Below, one piece after another: positions 43,565 to 54,700 of a stretch of 64,000 nucleotides of DNA. The notes under the pieces are model-generated. The model had not been told where the DNA came from. It saw nothing but the letters and a program-made list of their open reading frames with translations, and searched no databases. Source of the stretch: Clavelina lepadiformis (lineage: Eukaryota; Chordata; Ascidiacea; Aplousobranchia; Clavelinidae); contig NC_135246.1 in assembly GCF_947623445.1 (NCBI RefSeq), positions 17,777,856 to 17,841,855 on the forward strand, in the 5' to 3' direction. Position 1 is the first letter of the stretch. Each line of letters starts with the position of its first letter. The translations under genes were made by a program, and so were the position numbers.

Positions 43565-45550
43565 TCACTTACTTGCCCGTCCTTGTTTGCTTATTGCAGC
43601 ATCTTTCATCTTTATACGTTTTTCCCTCCATTTAGTGTACGCTTCACCAAAAGTCTTCACCAACGCAATGTTTTCTACAATGGCTGGATCTATGAGCTTC
43701 GATGGCTTCGGCGGTTTTGCTTGTTTTCTTTTCCTGAATTTCAACGAATACTTTATCAAATTTAGATATTGTTAAGCTAAAAAAATCGATTACATCAAGC
43801 ATTGACTCCGCAGAAATTTAGAGTTTACAGGTATTTCGCATGTCTCTAACATTACACCATCCAACCACTTATTTTGCCATTGATAATAATCAGATACCTT
43901 TGTTTGCTCGATATGAGAACTGCGGACCTCCAGGCCTCGTTTCCCGCGCGATCATTAATCCGACGATTTTTAAACCACGACGTCACGATTTTCTTTTTTT
44001 TATTGCGCGGGTCAAAGAATTGATCTAGCATTTGTCGCTGTGACGTCATTGACTCGTCTGAAGGCAGCGCGTCTTCTTCATCTTCGGAATGTTCGTCTTC
44101 AACTCGATCGCAATCGTGGTGCGACTCCACCCGGCTTGCATCTGTTGAATCTTCGGTCTCGGAAGACAAATCGTCAATCCGCTGAGACTCATTTCTGCAA
44201 AGATATGAGTCCATTTTACTCTTTAGCCTAGCCTACTGCTCCCAGGAGCTAACCGAGACGCGTTAAAGTTGAGGCTTCTGGTTTTATACAACGAAAGGTG
44301 ATAAATTTATCAATATGAAAGCATCCATGGCCGATAATTGTGTTGCACAATACTGTATTTGTAAAAGGTTCGCTGCTGTCTAGAAGACTTACCGTTCCTT
44401 TTCCCAGCTCGAAGGACATAAAAATGATAGTGGGACTACACGAACATCTTCCCACAATTCCACCGTCCTCCGGGTAAAGTAATTTGAGGTTGGAACGTTG
44501 ATTTCTGGGGTAGACCAAGGTAAATACTCTGAAAAAAGGTTCCACTCGCAATGTCAATGGTGTGGCCAGTTATTATAAAAACAACACGAGGACACTGTTT
44601 GCGACACTCACGAGGAAAATTCGTCTGTCCTCCGGTTTTGAAGAGGCGTTGACTTGCTTCGTTTGCCGGTAGACTAAAAAAGTGTCTTTTAGTATAATTA
44701 CGTTATTAGCAATTCGAGAATAAAGTAGTTGATGAAAGTACCACCATGAAATCAGCGAGCTCGAACTGTTGATCAAAGACGCAGAACCTGATGCAGCTGG
44801 GCTGAAGTTAGTAGGGTTATAGTGATGACATGATGGGTGTGCCTGAGGTTGGTGCAAGTAATCCCGGAAGAAGTTTGCATGGTAATAGAATTTGATCTAA
44901 AAATGTGGTGGTAGGCAACGTAATACACCGCTGTACCGGCATCTCATACCGAACATCTTACTGTAACTGTTCCAGTTGTTTACTTTCGCTCGTCTAAGCC
45001 TAGTTAAGTCGTAAATTTTCTGGTTGTACCTACTCTAGATATGCTTAAGGCAGGCCCAGGGCACGGGGTGGGTAACTAGGTGGGGCACGGGTCTCCTGCA
45101 GAGAATAAGTTTAGCAGATTCATAGGTAACGTCTTTGTAGTAGTTGTTGTTCATCCTCTCCAGAAAACTCTTGCCCCAAGGTAGTTACCGGCTTGACTCA
45201 TCTTAATTCGTTTACATAAAACATTTCCGGAAAGTTCCTACCTGATGGCAGTTGCCATAATCATCGGAAAGTACACAAAAATTGTGTTGTAAAAACAAAG
45301 AGATAAGCCAGTTATAGCAGTCATTAAATTTTAGCTCATTTAAGCTAAGGTAGCATCCCAGTTCCGGCGATAAACAGGCCCTATTTAAGCAGACATGTCG
45401 TCCATCTGCAGACCACTGTAAAGATCGAAATGCAGGACAGTCAAGAACGCTTCGTAAAGACGACCAAAACAACTTCTGTGTATGCAGTAAATCAAATAAA
45501 ACCTGTTTAATCGGAAATTGGCGTTGCTGTAAAACGCTTGCAGTTTTCAT
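43565..45550 (-). CDS. divergent HSF-type (HSF5-like) winged-helix protein
   Basis: Minus-strand exons: 45550-45242, 44896-44742 (donor could also be 44745), 44673-44612, 44528-44393, 44194-43928, 43733-43565; 364-365 aa. Residues about 25-120 follow the heat-shock-factor DNA-binding fold: WSSLRSVLDCPAFRSLQWSADG, then NRACLSPEL, a helix region ending LQHNFCVL, and IKFYYHANFFRD, matching the HSF order 'LW.LV..P.. W...G', 'L..E', 'L..Y.F', 'FHNPHFRRD'. Spacing is closest to HSF5. The recognition helix lacks the usual VRQL arginine (see finding). The middle is Ser/Pro-rich, then an acidic stretch (EDEHSEDEED), then SWFKNRR and a basic tail. No heptad-repeat trimerisation region is obvious, as in HSF5. 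Human HSF5 is larger. It probably acts in the nucleus, by family; HSF5 is germline-linked in vertebrates, so a similar role is only a guess. The last donor (GAG|GTCCGC) is weak. The start is the first ATG in the open frame. Confidence 0.72.
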
Positions 45551-46325
45551 TTTATTTAAAATAAACACGACAACTACGTTCTAGAATGGGTTAAACTGCT
45601 GCATTATGATGACATAAATGAAGGTGTTCACGTTTAATAGGCAAGACATTGTTTAAGCAGTTTAAAGACATGGACTTGAAATTGGACTACGGCTCTGCCT
45701 TTTGATTGCCCGTAAATTCATTTCACTAAATCACTTTGCAATCATTATTTTGATCATTTATTTTTCATAATCGTGATACTTTGTAAATTACTATTTGTTT
45801 TGGTCACAAATAATTTTCTTTGTTATTTCCAATACTAAGTTGGTACAAACAACGGAATGAACGTTTTACAAATGCTTTGACAATACTTTTTTCTAAAAAA
45901 AATTCATCGATATTTTAAATCATAAAGAACGGTTCATTTACATCATTTACCATTTTTTATTTTAAAAGTATGCCTATTATTTAAAACTTTTTTTAAGTAA
46001 TCACTGTCTTTTTTTTCTCTTACGTCTTGCAGTTAATGCATACCGTGACTTAACAAGAAAAAAGAAGTCCCATTGCCTTCCTGTGCGTTTCCTAGTTCAA
46101 TCGTTCGTTCACTAGACCCATAATTCTCAAGTTGTGTGAAGAAAAGAGCCGGAATTACCACTGGGCATCCATCCCAATAAGAATTTAATACTTAAACAAA
46201 AAGCTGTTTGGATGATAACAATATATAAACGAAAAATCAGTTACATCAAGCATGCAAGAATTTTAGAGTCCAGTCCAGTACCGTAGCCAACTAGCCTAAC
46301 TAGGCCTAATCTTTGGCATTTTTTG

Positions 46326-46422
46326 GGTCTAGTATACAGTGCTCAACCACAGGATGCCTTTGTATACTAGACCCCAGCTACTCAAATTATGACGTCATCT
46401 GGTTGTGCACTTGTATACTAGA
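46326..46422. repeat. short inverted-repeat element with GGTCTAGTATACA arms
   Basis: GGTCTAGTATACA at 46326 is mirrored by TGTATACTAGACC ending at 46373, and a third TGTATACTAGA ends at 46422. The interior CTACTCAAATTATGACGTCATCTGGTTGTG is nearly the same as at 53678-53705. Together they define a small repeat family carrying a TGACGTCA palindrome. Confidence 0.55.
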
Positions 46423-46678
46423 TTAATTGTATACTTCAGTAAACTGCGGCCGAAGAAGTAGACACTTATTTTATCAGCCGCCGTTTACCGAAGTTGGAAA
46501 ATAAGGTAAACGGCAATTATAATAGTCAGTGAATTGAAATATGTGCTAATTTTCAACATTAAAAGATGTACTAATTTTTCCAAAGTATAATTATAATTTA
46601 GAACCAACCCCTTCTGACCCAAGCTCACTTCTCATGACTAAGCCTAAATTAGATCAAAAATAAAGAAATCAAACACTA

Positions 46679-46743
46679 GCAAGATTTGAACCCGAGGCAT
46701 CCAGCATATGAGACCCATTGTTAACCACTACGCCACCGCATGC
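46679..46743 (-). mobile_element. tRNA-derived SINE head (pol III A and B boxes)
   Basis: On the minus strand GGTGGCGTAGTGGTTAACA is an A box and GGGTTCAAATC is a B box, about 45 nt apart, inside a 65-nt tRNA-like unit starting GCATGCGG. Stem pairing is too poor for a working tRNA, so a tRNA-derived SINE or relic is more likely. The anticodon-loop region reads CTCATAT, suggesting a Met-type parent. Confidence 0.55.
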
Positions 46744-46795
46744 AGGCATTGCTTTGTTCTCTCCGTCTAAAATGAGAATCACAAAGCTATCAGTG

Positions 46796-46868
46796 AAAAT
46801 CTGCCAGTCACCGTATTATGATTCAGCAATTTTGGTATACAAACGCTGATGAAATAGTCACTTCGTAA
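46796..46868 (+). repeat. dispersed repeat, copy A
   Basis: About 73 bp from AAAATCTGCCAGTCAC to GAAATAGTCACTTCG. It matches, in reverse complement, 59394-59464. The terminal 15-mer GAAATAGTCACTTCG also occurs at 47240-47254. Possibly the body or tail of the same SINE family as the adjacent tRNA-like head. Confidence 0.5.
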
Positions 46869-47546
46869 AGTTAATATCCTATTCTGCATGCTTGTCTAAA
46901 TTGCTAAGTTTGGAGATTGAACTTGTTTCAAGGGCAATTGTTTTTTAACAACCTGAGTGACTAAGGATGTCCGCTGAAATTTTTTTAAAAGGGTATTCAC
47001 TAAATGAGTAGGTTGCCACTACTTCACGGGAAAAATTGTTCGTTTAAAGCTATTTTTTGAAATTTCTTGTTAACCTAACTTAAATATTTACATATAAAAC
47101 ATAGCACTGTATTAACCTAAATCTACCTTCAAATCTAAATGTAACTCCAATAAAGTCTTAAATAGCTAAAATCGACTTTTTGCATACTAATTCTTTTAAC
47201 CTAACCTTCTAACAACAGGCTGCATGATCTACATATGGCGAAATAGTCACTTCGATTGAGTAGTCGTTGCAGTGCTTAGGTGATGCAAAAACTTTTATCA
47301 GTCTAAGGATAGCTTTATATTGATAAATGGGTTTTGATGTCATACTACTGCTTGGTTACAGTGCAGTATATACATATCAAATCAGAGAGGCTATAGTATC
47401 ATATAGGCCTATAGACTACCATTTTAAGTTAAACCAATTTAACCATTTTTTAAGATTCAACGTCAATAGTGTGCTTAGTAGTGGTGGAGTTAATTTTGTG
47501 TTTCTGGAATTGTATATTTGAACAAGGTTTCATCAAACATAACGGC

Positions 47547-50500
47547 ATGGTTCTGGAAAGCACAGTGTTGTGGTAAGGACAAGCATTATATCCTTTGCTC
47601 GTATTATGCAGAAGTATATGTTTGAATTAGAAATTAACAGAAGTAATGTATTTTGGCATACTTTAGAATATTTGCGCTACGCTTTGCGGCGCATGTTATA
47701 GAGCTGTGTTATATTTTTATATATGTTTGCTTATTATTGCTTAACTTTGTTGTTGTGTAATCAAATGCATGGCTTCATTTGCAAACATACAATTGCTCTT
47801 TCTGTGCCAATCACTTTTCCATTTCTGTTTCATAAACTCAGGAAAAAAACAAGCATTGTAAATTGTTAATATGATATAATCGCTGCGAGTAAATCCTGCA
47901 GCATTTCCTGGCTAAAAACACCTAAATAATAGCACTTACAATTATTGCATTGCAAGCCTTAATGATGTGTTCTAACTTCTTACGTATCATTAACAATAAA
48001 GATTTTATTTCAAGTGTGGACAACAGCGAGTTTATGAGGAATGGGGATTACCTTCCAACTCGAATACAAGCTCAGCAAGATGCAGCAAACATGGTGTGCA
48101 GAGCCAAGCTTCGCTCCAATCCTGAAAATAATGTTGCACTTGTGTCTATGTCAGAGTAAGCTAGTTATAATCGTTTGATTTTTGACTAGAAATCTTACCA
48201 ATGCAGGTTGTTTGAGATTATTCAAAATTGTTAAATGGCATTTGAAATGTTGTTGAATGTAATATTATACTATTATGATAATACATATGATATAATGAAG
48301 TAAAAAACATTGTGCAATGTTGGTTAAATGAAGTAACATATAATGCTGTATCATTGGTTTTAGCATGCAAGTCCATGTTACTCTTACTGCGGATTCTGGA
48401 AAACTTCTGTCAAAATTAAACATGATTCAGCCCAAAGGCCAACTTAAGTTTTTAAGTGGTCTCCGAGTTGCACATTTGGCATTAAAGCATAGACAAAGTA
48501 AAAATCACCGAACAAGAATTGTTGCATTTGTTGGAAGTCCAATTGAAGAGCAAGAGAAGGAGGTTAGATCAGAGGATTTCTTTGTGCATTTTCAATCTGA
48601 TTTCACACCAGTGTTGCCATAAAGTTTTTTTTTACTGATAATTGACAATAGGATATTTCTGTGTCAGATAGTACAGGTCGCCAAGAAACTAAAGAAGGAA
48701 AAAGTGTCCGTTGATATCATTAACTTTGGTGAACATCAAGAAAACACTGACAAACTTACAAAGTTTGTGCATACGCTTAATGGGAAAGATGGATCTGGGT
48801 AAAACAAATTATTATATATTGGTCTAATAAAATCAAACTTATTAAATTTTAATTAAAATAAGCTCTTTAAACACTCTTCTGCATGAAAGGTCACATCTTG
48901 TTACTATTCCACCCGGATCAATGCTGTCAGGAGCAATATCAAGCTCAGCCATCATTGTTGAGGAAGGTGCTGTACCTCCAGGTCCTGGTGGCACTGATTT
49001 TGATCTCGGATTTGATCCCAGTGCTGATCCCGAACTTGCTCTTGCACTTCGAGTATCGCTTGAAGAGCAGCGTCACAGGCAAGACGAAGAAGCGAGAAAA
49101 GCAAAGACGGCAGCCCAGGAAACCCAATCTGCTCCTGCTACAGCTGGAGGTAACAAGAGACAGAGTATATACTGAGCAGCTGGGAATTAGTGAGTTGGTC
49201 GGCAAACACTTTGTGTTGGATAACTTGTGATCGGTTTTGAAACCTTCTGAATTGTGATATAACATTTATGGACCAACTTAAAATAAACTTATGTCTTTGG
49301 GGTATTTTTTTTTAGTTGACACTTTCGCCTTCTATTAAGGCTGCTGACTCTTCTGAGGTCACAAGAAATTAAAAATAAACATACCGTTGTGTGTTTGGTA
49401 ACATTGAATGTATTCTTTCAGGTAACCAAAATTCCGAGGATGATTTGCTTCAAGCAGCGCTGGCGATGTCGATGGATCAAAAGATGATTCAACCTCCTGC
49501 CACTGCGCCTCCTGCACCAGTGACAACAGTAGACATTTCAGCAATGACGGAAGAGGAACAAATCGCTTATGCAATGCAGATGTCCATGCAGCCTACACCA
49601 GATGGTACTTGACTTCATTTTCATTTTCTACTCCGTCTTCTGTTTTATTTATTATGTTTTTTCTAGTTATTTTTCTATTTTATCTCAATTATCTTAATTA
49701 TTTTTATTTTTCTGCACAACAGAGAGTGCTCCTCAGACTCCGATGGAAACAGAAACTGCTGCTTCTGCTAATTACCAACAGAAGGTAAACTGTGTTGTAA
49801 TATTTCTGTAAGATATGTTTTTCAAATATTGCCATTTACCAAGCTAGGTTGCTAAAGTGGTGACTACAAATTTTACTTTTGAACTCCATATATATAGTAT
49901 GGTGGTGCTATTGTCAAATATTTGTATGGTTTCACACTATTTAGTGCTGCATGACTGTCAGCATTGCATAAATGCGAAACATTCAGATCTTGAACCTTGC
50001 TAAGCAATGACCTTTCAGAATTACAGCAACTGTTTAGTGTCACGAAACTAGCATCCTCATGTTATATACAGTCTAAGCTGTAAAATGTTTGGCAGGCTGG
50101 TGATTTAGTCAGTTGTTGTTTTTTTTTCTTGGTACTACTTACTGATACTAAACATTTTAAAAAACAATCCATTGAATTCCATCATATACAAAACCTCAAG
50201 TGAACAGCAAACTGGAAGGAAGTGTTTTATTTATTATTTATCAAAATAAGTTTTGAAAAATGTCTGTAGAGTTCCAATTTGCAGTGTCCACAAAGCCATT
50301 TACAACTCTAAAATGACGTCATGTGTCAAAGTCTGTAACCTTAATTTGACATGTACGGGAACAAAATGAGAACACGCTTTTTATTCTTGAGACGTTACGT
50401 GAGAGGTATATGTTGCGCGCTATCACTTTAAAGCATACGTTACGTTAAAGAAAAAATAAACTCCCAGAAATACAACAAAAAAGCTGGTTAATAAACAAAA

Positions 50501-51262
50501 TTTATAATAAATTAAAGTTTCCGTTCAATGAAGTCTCAAGATTTTAAAAGATACGAATTTCATTTGCACCATCTTCGTTATCCGCGCTACTTCTTTTTCT
50601 ATTCGCACTACTGTGAACGGTCTCACAGGTTGGAAGTCACTGCACTACAGTATAATGAGCAGAAAACAAATGTTGGATTGTTGAGTGGGCTGAGTTATAT
50701 CTACCGTTATTGCTGGTTATTTTCTGCAACAAAGGGTGAAGCGTTCTTTTTAGAACGCCAGTGTTAATTTCATGAAAGGACTAAGATCAATGCAGGAAAA
50801 AATCTAAAACATTGGAATAAGACCAATCAATTTGTTAGTTTAAGCATAAAAATTATGTGAACTTATTGCTTTGATAGAAGTATTCTAGCAATTTTGAACT
50901 TATTACGATGATGGAATTATTTTGTTATTAATATAAAAATGATTCTCCTTTTTTAACTACATAACTTTTCCTAGAGACAAATTGCAATCAAGTTCTGTTC
51001 ATTGAAATGTTACTTAACTAAGATCTGCATAACATGGTAGATGATGTAGTTGTGCTATTATCAGATGGAAGCTGCAGATTATGAAGAGAGCGACGAGGAA
51101 GTTATCACCGATCCGGAGTTCCTCCAAAGTGTTCTGCAAAGTCTTCCGGGAGTAGATCCTCAGAGTGATGCAGTGAGACAAGCCATGAGTGAACTAACGC
51201 AACCAAGAAGATCAAATAACGATAAGAAAGAGGAAGATTCATCAAAGAAAGATAATGCTTAG
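47547..51262 (+). CDS. psmd4: 26S proteasome ubiquitin receptor Rpn10 / PSMD4
   Basis: Subunit of the 19S regulatory particle that captures polyubiquitin chains and stabilises base-lid contact. Exons 47547-47572, 48015-48155, 48364-48562, 48668-48798, 48890-49149, 49422-49604, 49723-49784, 51065-51262; phases fit, 399 aa (human 377). The von Willebrand A domain fills residues 1-190: [71 protein letters not shown], and [14 protein letters not shown]. Ubiquitin-interacting motifs are [15 protein letters not shown] (about 212-226) and [15 protein letters not shown] (about 295-309). [16 protein letters not shown] (about 257-272) between them looks like a third. The tail [23 protein letters not shown] is the conserved C-terminal motif, followed by a Lys/Glu/Ser end. 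The 26-bp first exon holds the ATG and completes the family-typical MVLE start. Confidence 0.97.
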
Positions 51263-51653
51263 AAGGGTGATGACATCATTTAATGCAATCATACTTGCTG
51301 CATATTTCTGTGCTTGACCTGTTAGATTATTATTAATATTATTGTTTGAGCTGATATAATAGAATGAAATCCAAATTTGCCCATAGGACACATACTATGG
51401 TTAGTTAAACCACCTGAATATGCTTTTAAAAGGGTATTTTGAAGAGATTGCATTTTGTGGTGTTGAATCGAAGTTAAATGTCAAGGTTTTATTAAACATT
51501 GCTGTTCTCGTGTCACAAATGGTTCCTACCAAATATATTACTGTGGTGACGAATTGGGTTGGTCATTTAACCACACACAACGCGATATTCTATAGTCTAT
51601 ACCAACTAGCCAGCTATCAGAAGCAATTAGTTTACAGATGTGCTTTGTTAGAA

Positions 51654-51659
51654 AATAAA
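51654..51659 (+). terminator. probable poly(A) signal of PSMD4
   Basis: AATAAA 392 bp after the PSMD4 stop and only about 130 bp before the stop of the convergent minus-strand gene, so the two 3' UTRs probably touch or overlap. Confidence 0.5.
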
Positions 51660-51789
51660 ACAACCAACAGTTAAAACAACTTTGCATGATTTTATAAAGT
51701 TCATAACAACGATGATAAACTTTTTTATATGAGCAAACGCAGAAAAATAAAAACTAAAAAGTCAACAAATAAATGCTGATTTGAAAATA

Positions 51790-54700
51790 TTATTTGGCTT
51801 GGATTTTACTTATTCTTGCTAAATACGTCGCTTCTTTTCCTTTTATTTTATTCTGAATTTCAGCTTTGGCCGGTAAAACCATTTCTTTTGTTATGTTTTC
51901 TATTATCTTTCTTAAGTCTGATGTAGGAACAGTTTTTACGATTTCACTTTCAGATGACTCAACAGCTTTAAGGACAGAATCGGCAATTTGTTCGGTGATA
52001 GTTGCTTCGTCCATCGCGTCAACACTTCCAAGTTTCTGCAAAATAATATAAAAAGAATATTTTCAATGGACAACTTTTAGACATGGATTATTATCTAAAA
52101 GTCTAACAATTGGGTGTGAATTGAAAATAATCTTCGATCTTTAAGGTGATTTCATTTTATTGGTGAAAATAACTTTTAGTCAGCCTGATCCACCTCTGTG
52201 TCTTTCTGGACGGCAAACAGTTCGTAAGTTTCAACTGGGATCGCTTCCTGAAGAGGTGGTGGAAATGGCCCAGACATCTCAGGACAAACTTCCGTGCAGA
52301 GCTGTTTCAAGTTTTAATATTTGTTTGTAAACAAATTTGATCCAACGCACACACATTAAGAGGTTATAATGTGTAACTTGAACCATAACTGGGTACTAAA
52401 AGCGTGACATTTGGTGGTCACTGACAAGTCATTTCAATTTACCGGGGATAATGATTCAAGTTTTAAAAGCAAGGTTGAGAGTAACAACAAAATATTAAGC
52501 TTGTACTGCTTCAAATCAATTTACGATGTTCTCTAATCAGATTGAAAGGTTCATTAAGCAGAGCTTGGGCAAAGATATCTGTAAAATTCAATGGCAAGCA
52601 CTAATTTATGTCATAATCAGCCAAATATATTCCACTCACATCAGAACCAATGATCAGTTCGTCTTGCTGCTGTGTGAATAGATACTCATATAACTTATAG
52701 TGTTGGAATATTGTTGTCAGAAGATATTGCATTATCAATTTTGCATGTTCTAGTTTAAAAAAATAGAGTGGAATGGAAACAACATCTGGGTTTTCTGACC
52801 CAACACCAGAAAAGCACTCCTTCAAATAAGTGATATTTTCTGCTTTCGACATCTGATGCTCTGTGCGAAACAAAACGCCTGTACTTTGCACTTCAGTAGG
52901 CAGCAGGATAAAACAAATTTGGTACAAATCAAAAAATTTTGTGACCAGTTACCTTTAATGTTGTTCAATATATTAGAAACTAAAGTGATGAAGCCACTCA
53001 GTTGTCGTTCATCGAAGCATTTATCTTTGGCCCAGTGGAAGGCAATAACGTAACAATCCAGCTGGCATGCTTGTGTCAGTTCAACTTTGCTTTCATCAAA
53101 CTCCAGAATGCTTGCCATTTTTCTGCAAGTTAAAATCAACATTGTTTTTTGAGGTATACTCAAAGATCATCGTTTGAAGGCTTCGAGGAAAAACTTATGA
53201 AGCATTATATCAGCATTAATACTGCACAGTGCTGGTAAAAGAACTTCCAATGCATTTGTGTAGTTGAATGAGTGAGTGTACTTTTTGTTTGACCATTCTG
53301 CAACGAGGTTAACACAATCTTTTTCGCACCCCACAGTCAATGGTGAAAAATAAACCCTACAATGTGCCATTGTTGAATTGAAGGATTACTTTGATCAAGT
53401 TTTATGCTTAAATTGCACAGAATAAACCTTGGTCAGTTAATTCTCTAATTAAGTTGAGATGACATGAAGACAAACCAGATTGCGTTCCTCAACCTGTTTG
53501 GAAGATATCTCATCTGCCCAAATTGCTAATTCTATTATCTTTATATCTAATGTTTCAAGCATCTTACTTTTGCAAAGTCCTTTGATTGCTTTAGGTTACA
53601 TCCCATTTATTACTAAATTATTAAATTTACGGGTTTAGTGCAGAACTACACAATATATTGTATACTAGACCGTATCTACTCAAATTGTGACGTCATTTGG
53701 TTGTGTACTTCTGCACTACACACAATTTTACTTAAAGTAAAAAATAATCTTACTCTTCTAGTTCGTGAGGTGTCTCACATTGTGAAAGTGCACGAACTTG
53801 AGATGGTACAAGAACCTTCCAGGCAAATGATCCATTTGGTTCCTTTTCAAAAGCTTCTTCATCCTTTGTACAAACATAGCAAAGATTATGACAAGCAAAA
53901 TAGTAAATGTTTAAAATAATTGACATTTCATGGCCCGGTTAATGCAACTTCAACTGAGATTGGACTTTCAATTAAAGCTATAGACTGCAACCTGCCGCAA
54001 TGAGTTAAAATTTGGCTCATCTATTGGTATAGCAGTGCACAAGCGAAATAACTATGACATGGTGATGTGCAAAAAATACACAAGTTTTTATTCTTGAATT
54101 TTTGAAACCATACCACTTCTTGTCCCCAAGGGATAATTTTTAAGTATGGTCTCAGTGTACAATATTACGCTTAAATTATTTCCACGGTTTTCTTGAAAAA
54201 TACATTCTCAAAATATAAACATAACAAAAATCTACAAACCGTCATAGCAGAACCATCTTTTGTGTTTTTTGACTTGCCACCTGAAGCATGCTTAATGCTC
54301 ATTTCTTACCGTTACCGTAACTCCCCCCACTGAAAGAAGTAGTATAAGAAGCTTACGATTCTCAGGTCCTGTTTGTTTTACGTTATTTAACTCGCCAAAT
54401 CACTGTAAATGTCCTCGCAAATAGCTCTACCTTGTTCATTTGTTGACAATAAAAACACAGATTCATTGTAAAATCAATGAGGCGTATCAGGTTGCTAGGG
54501 CAACAAACGTCACCTACAGCCGAAACGGTTGACTGGTCAAGCGAATACTTAGACGCGAATCAAAATAACCTCACCAAGTGCAATGTTACGATGTTTTAAA
54601 TAATTTAATAAAGCGAGGTTTTAAGAACGATTAAATCGAAAATTTTATATCATACATAGTTGGGTTAGGCAGAAAAAAATTTAAATATCCCAAAAATGAT

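Larger units (their letters stand above)
45551..47546. other. divergent intergenic region between the HSF5-like gene and PSMD4
   Basis: Must hold the promoters of both genes, which point away from each other. It also carries the small GTATACTAGA element, the tRNA-derived SINE piece and the repeat ending GAAATAGTCACTTCG. No other gene was seen. Confidence 0.5.

Noticed and set aside
44573..44857. Continuous 94-aa minus-strand frame through 44742 as coding
   Set aside because: Reading on past the donor gives a less protein-like run and breaks phase with 44528-44393; the spliced frame is better.
46679..46743. Functional tRNA gene
   Set aside because: A and B boxes are present, but acceptor and anticodon stems do not pair properly, so it is called a SINE-type relic.
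48883..49230. 115-aa plus-strand and 106-aa minus-strand open frames
   Set aside because: Other-frame shadows of the PSMD4 exon 48890-49149.
53167..53370. 67-aa minus-strand open frame as an exon of the CFAP119-like gene
   Set aside because: It ends in a stop with no usable donor; a different frame (53297-53223) fits the phase of the next exon.
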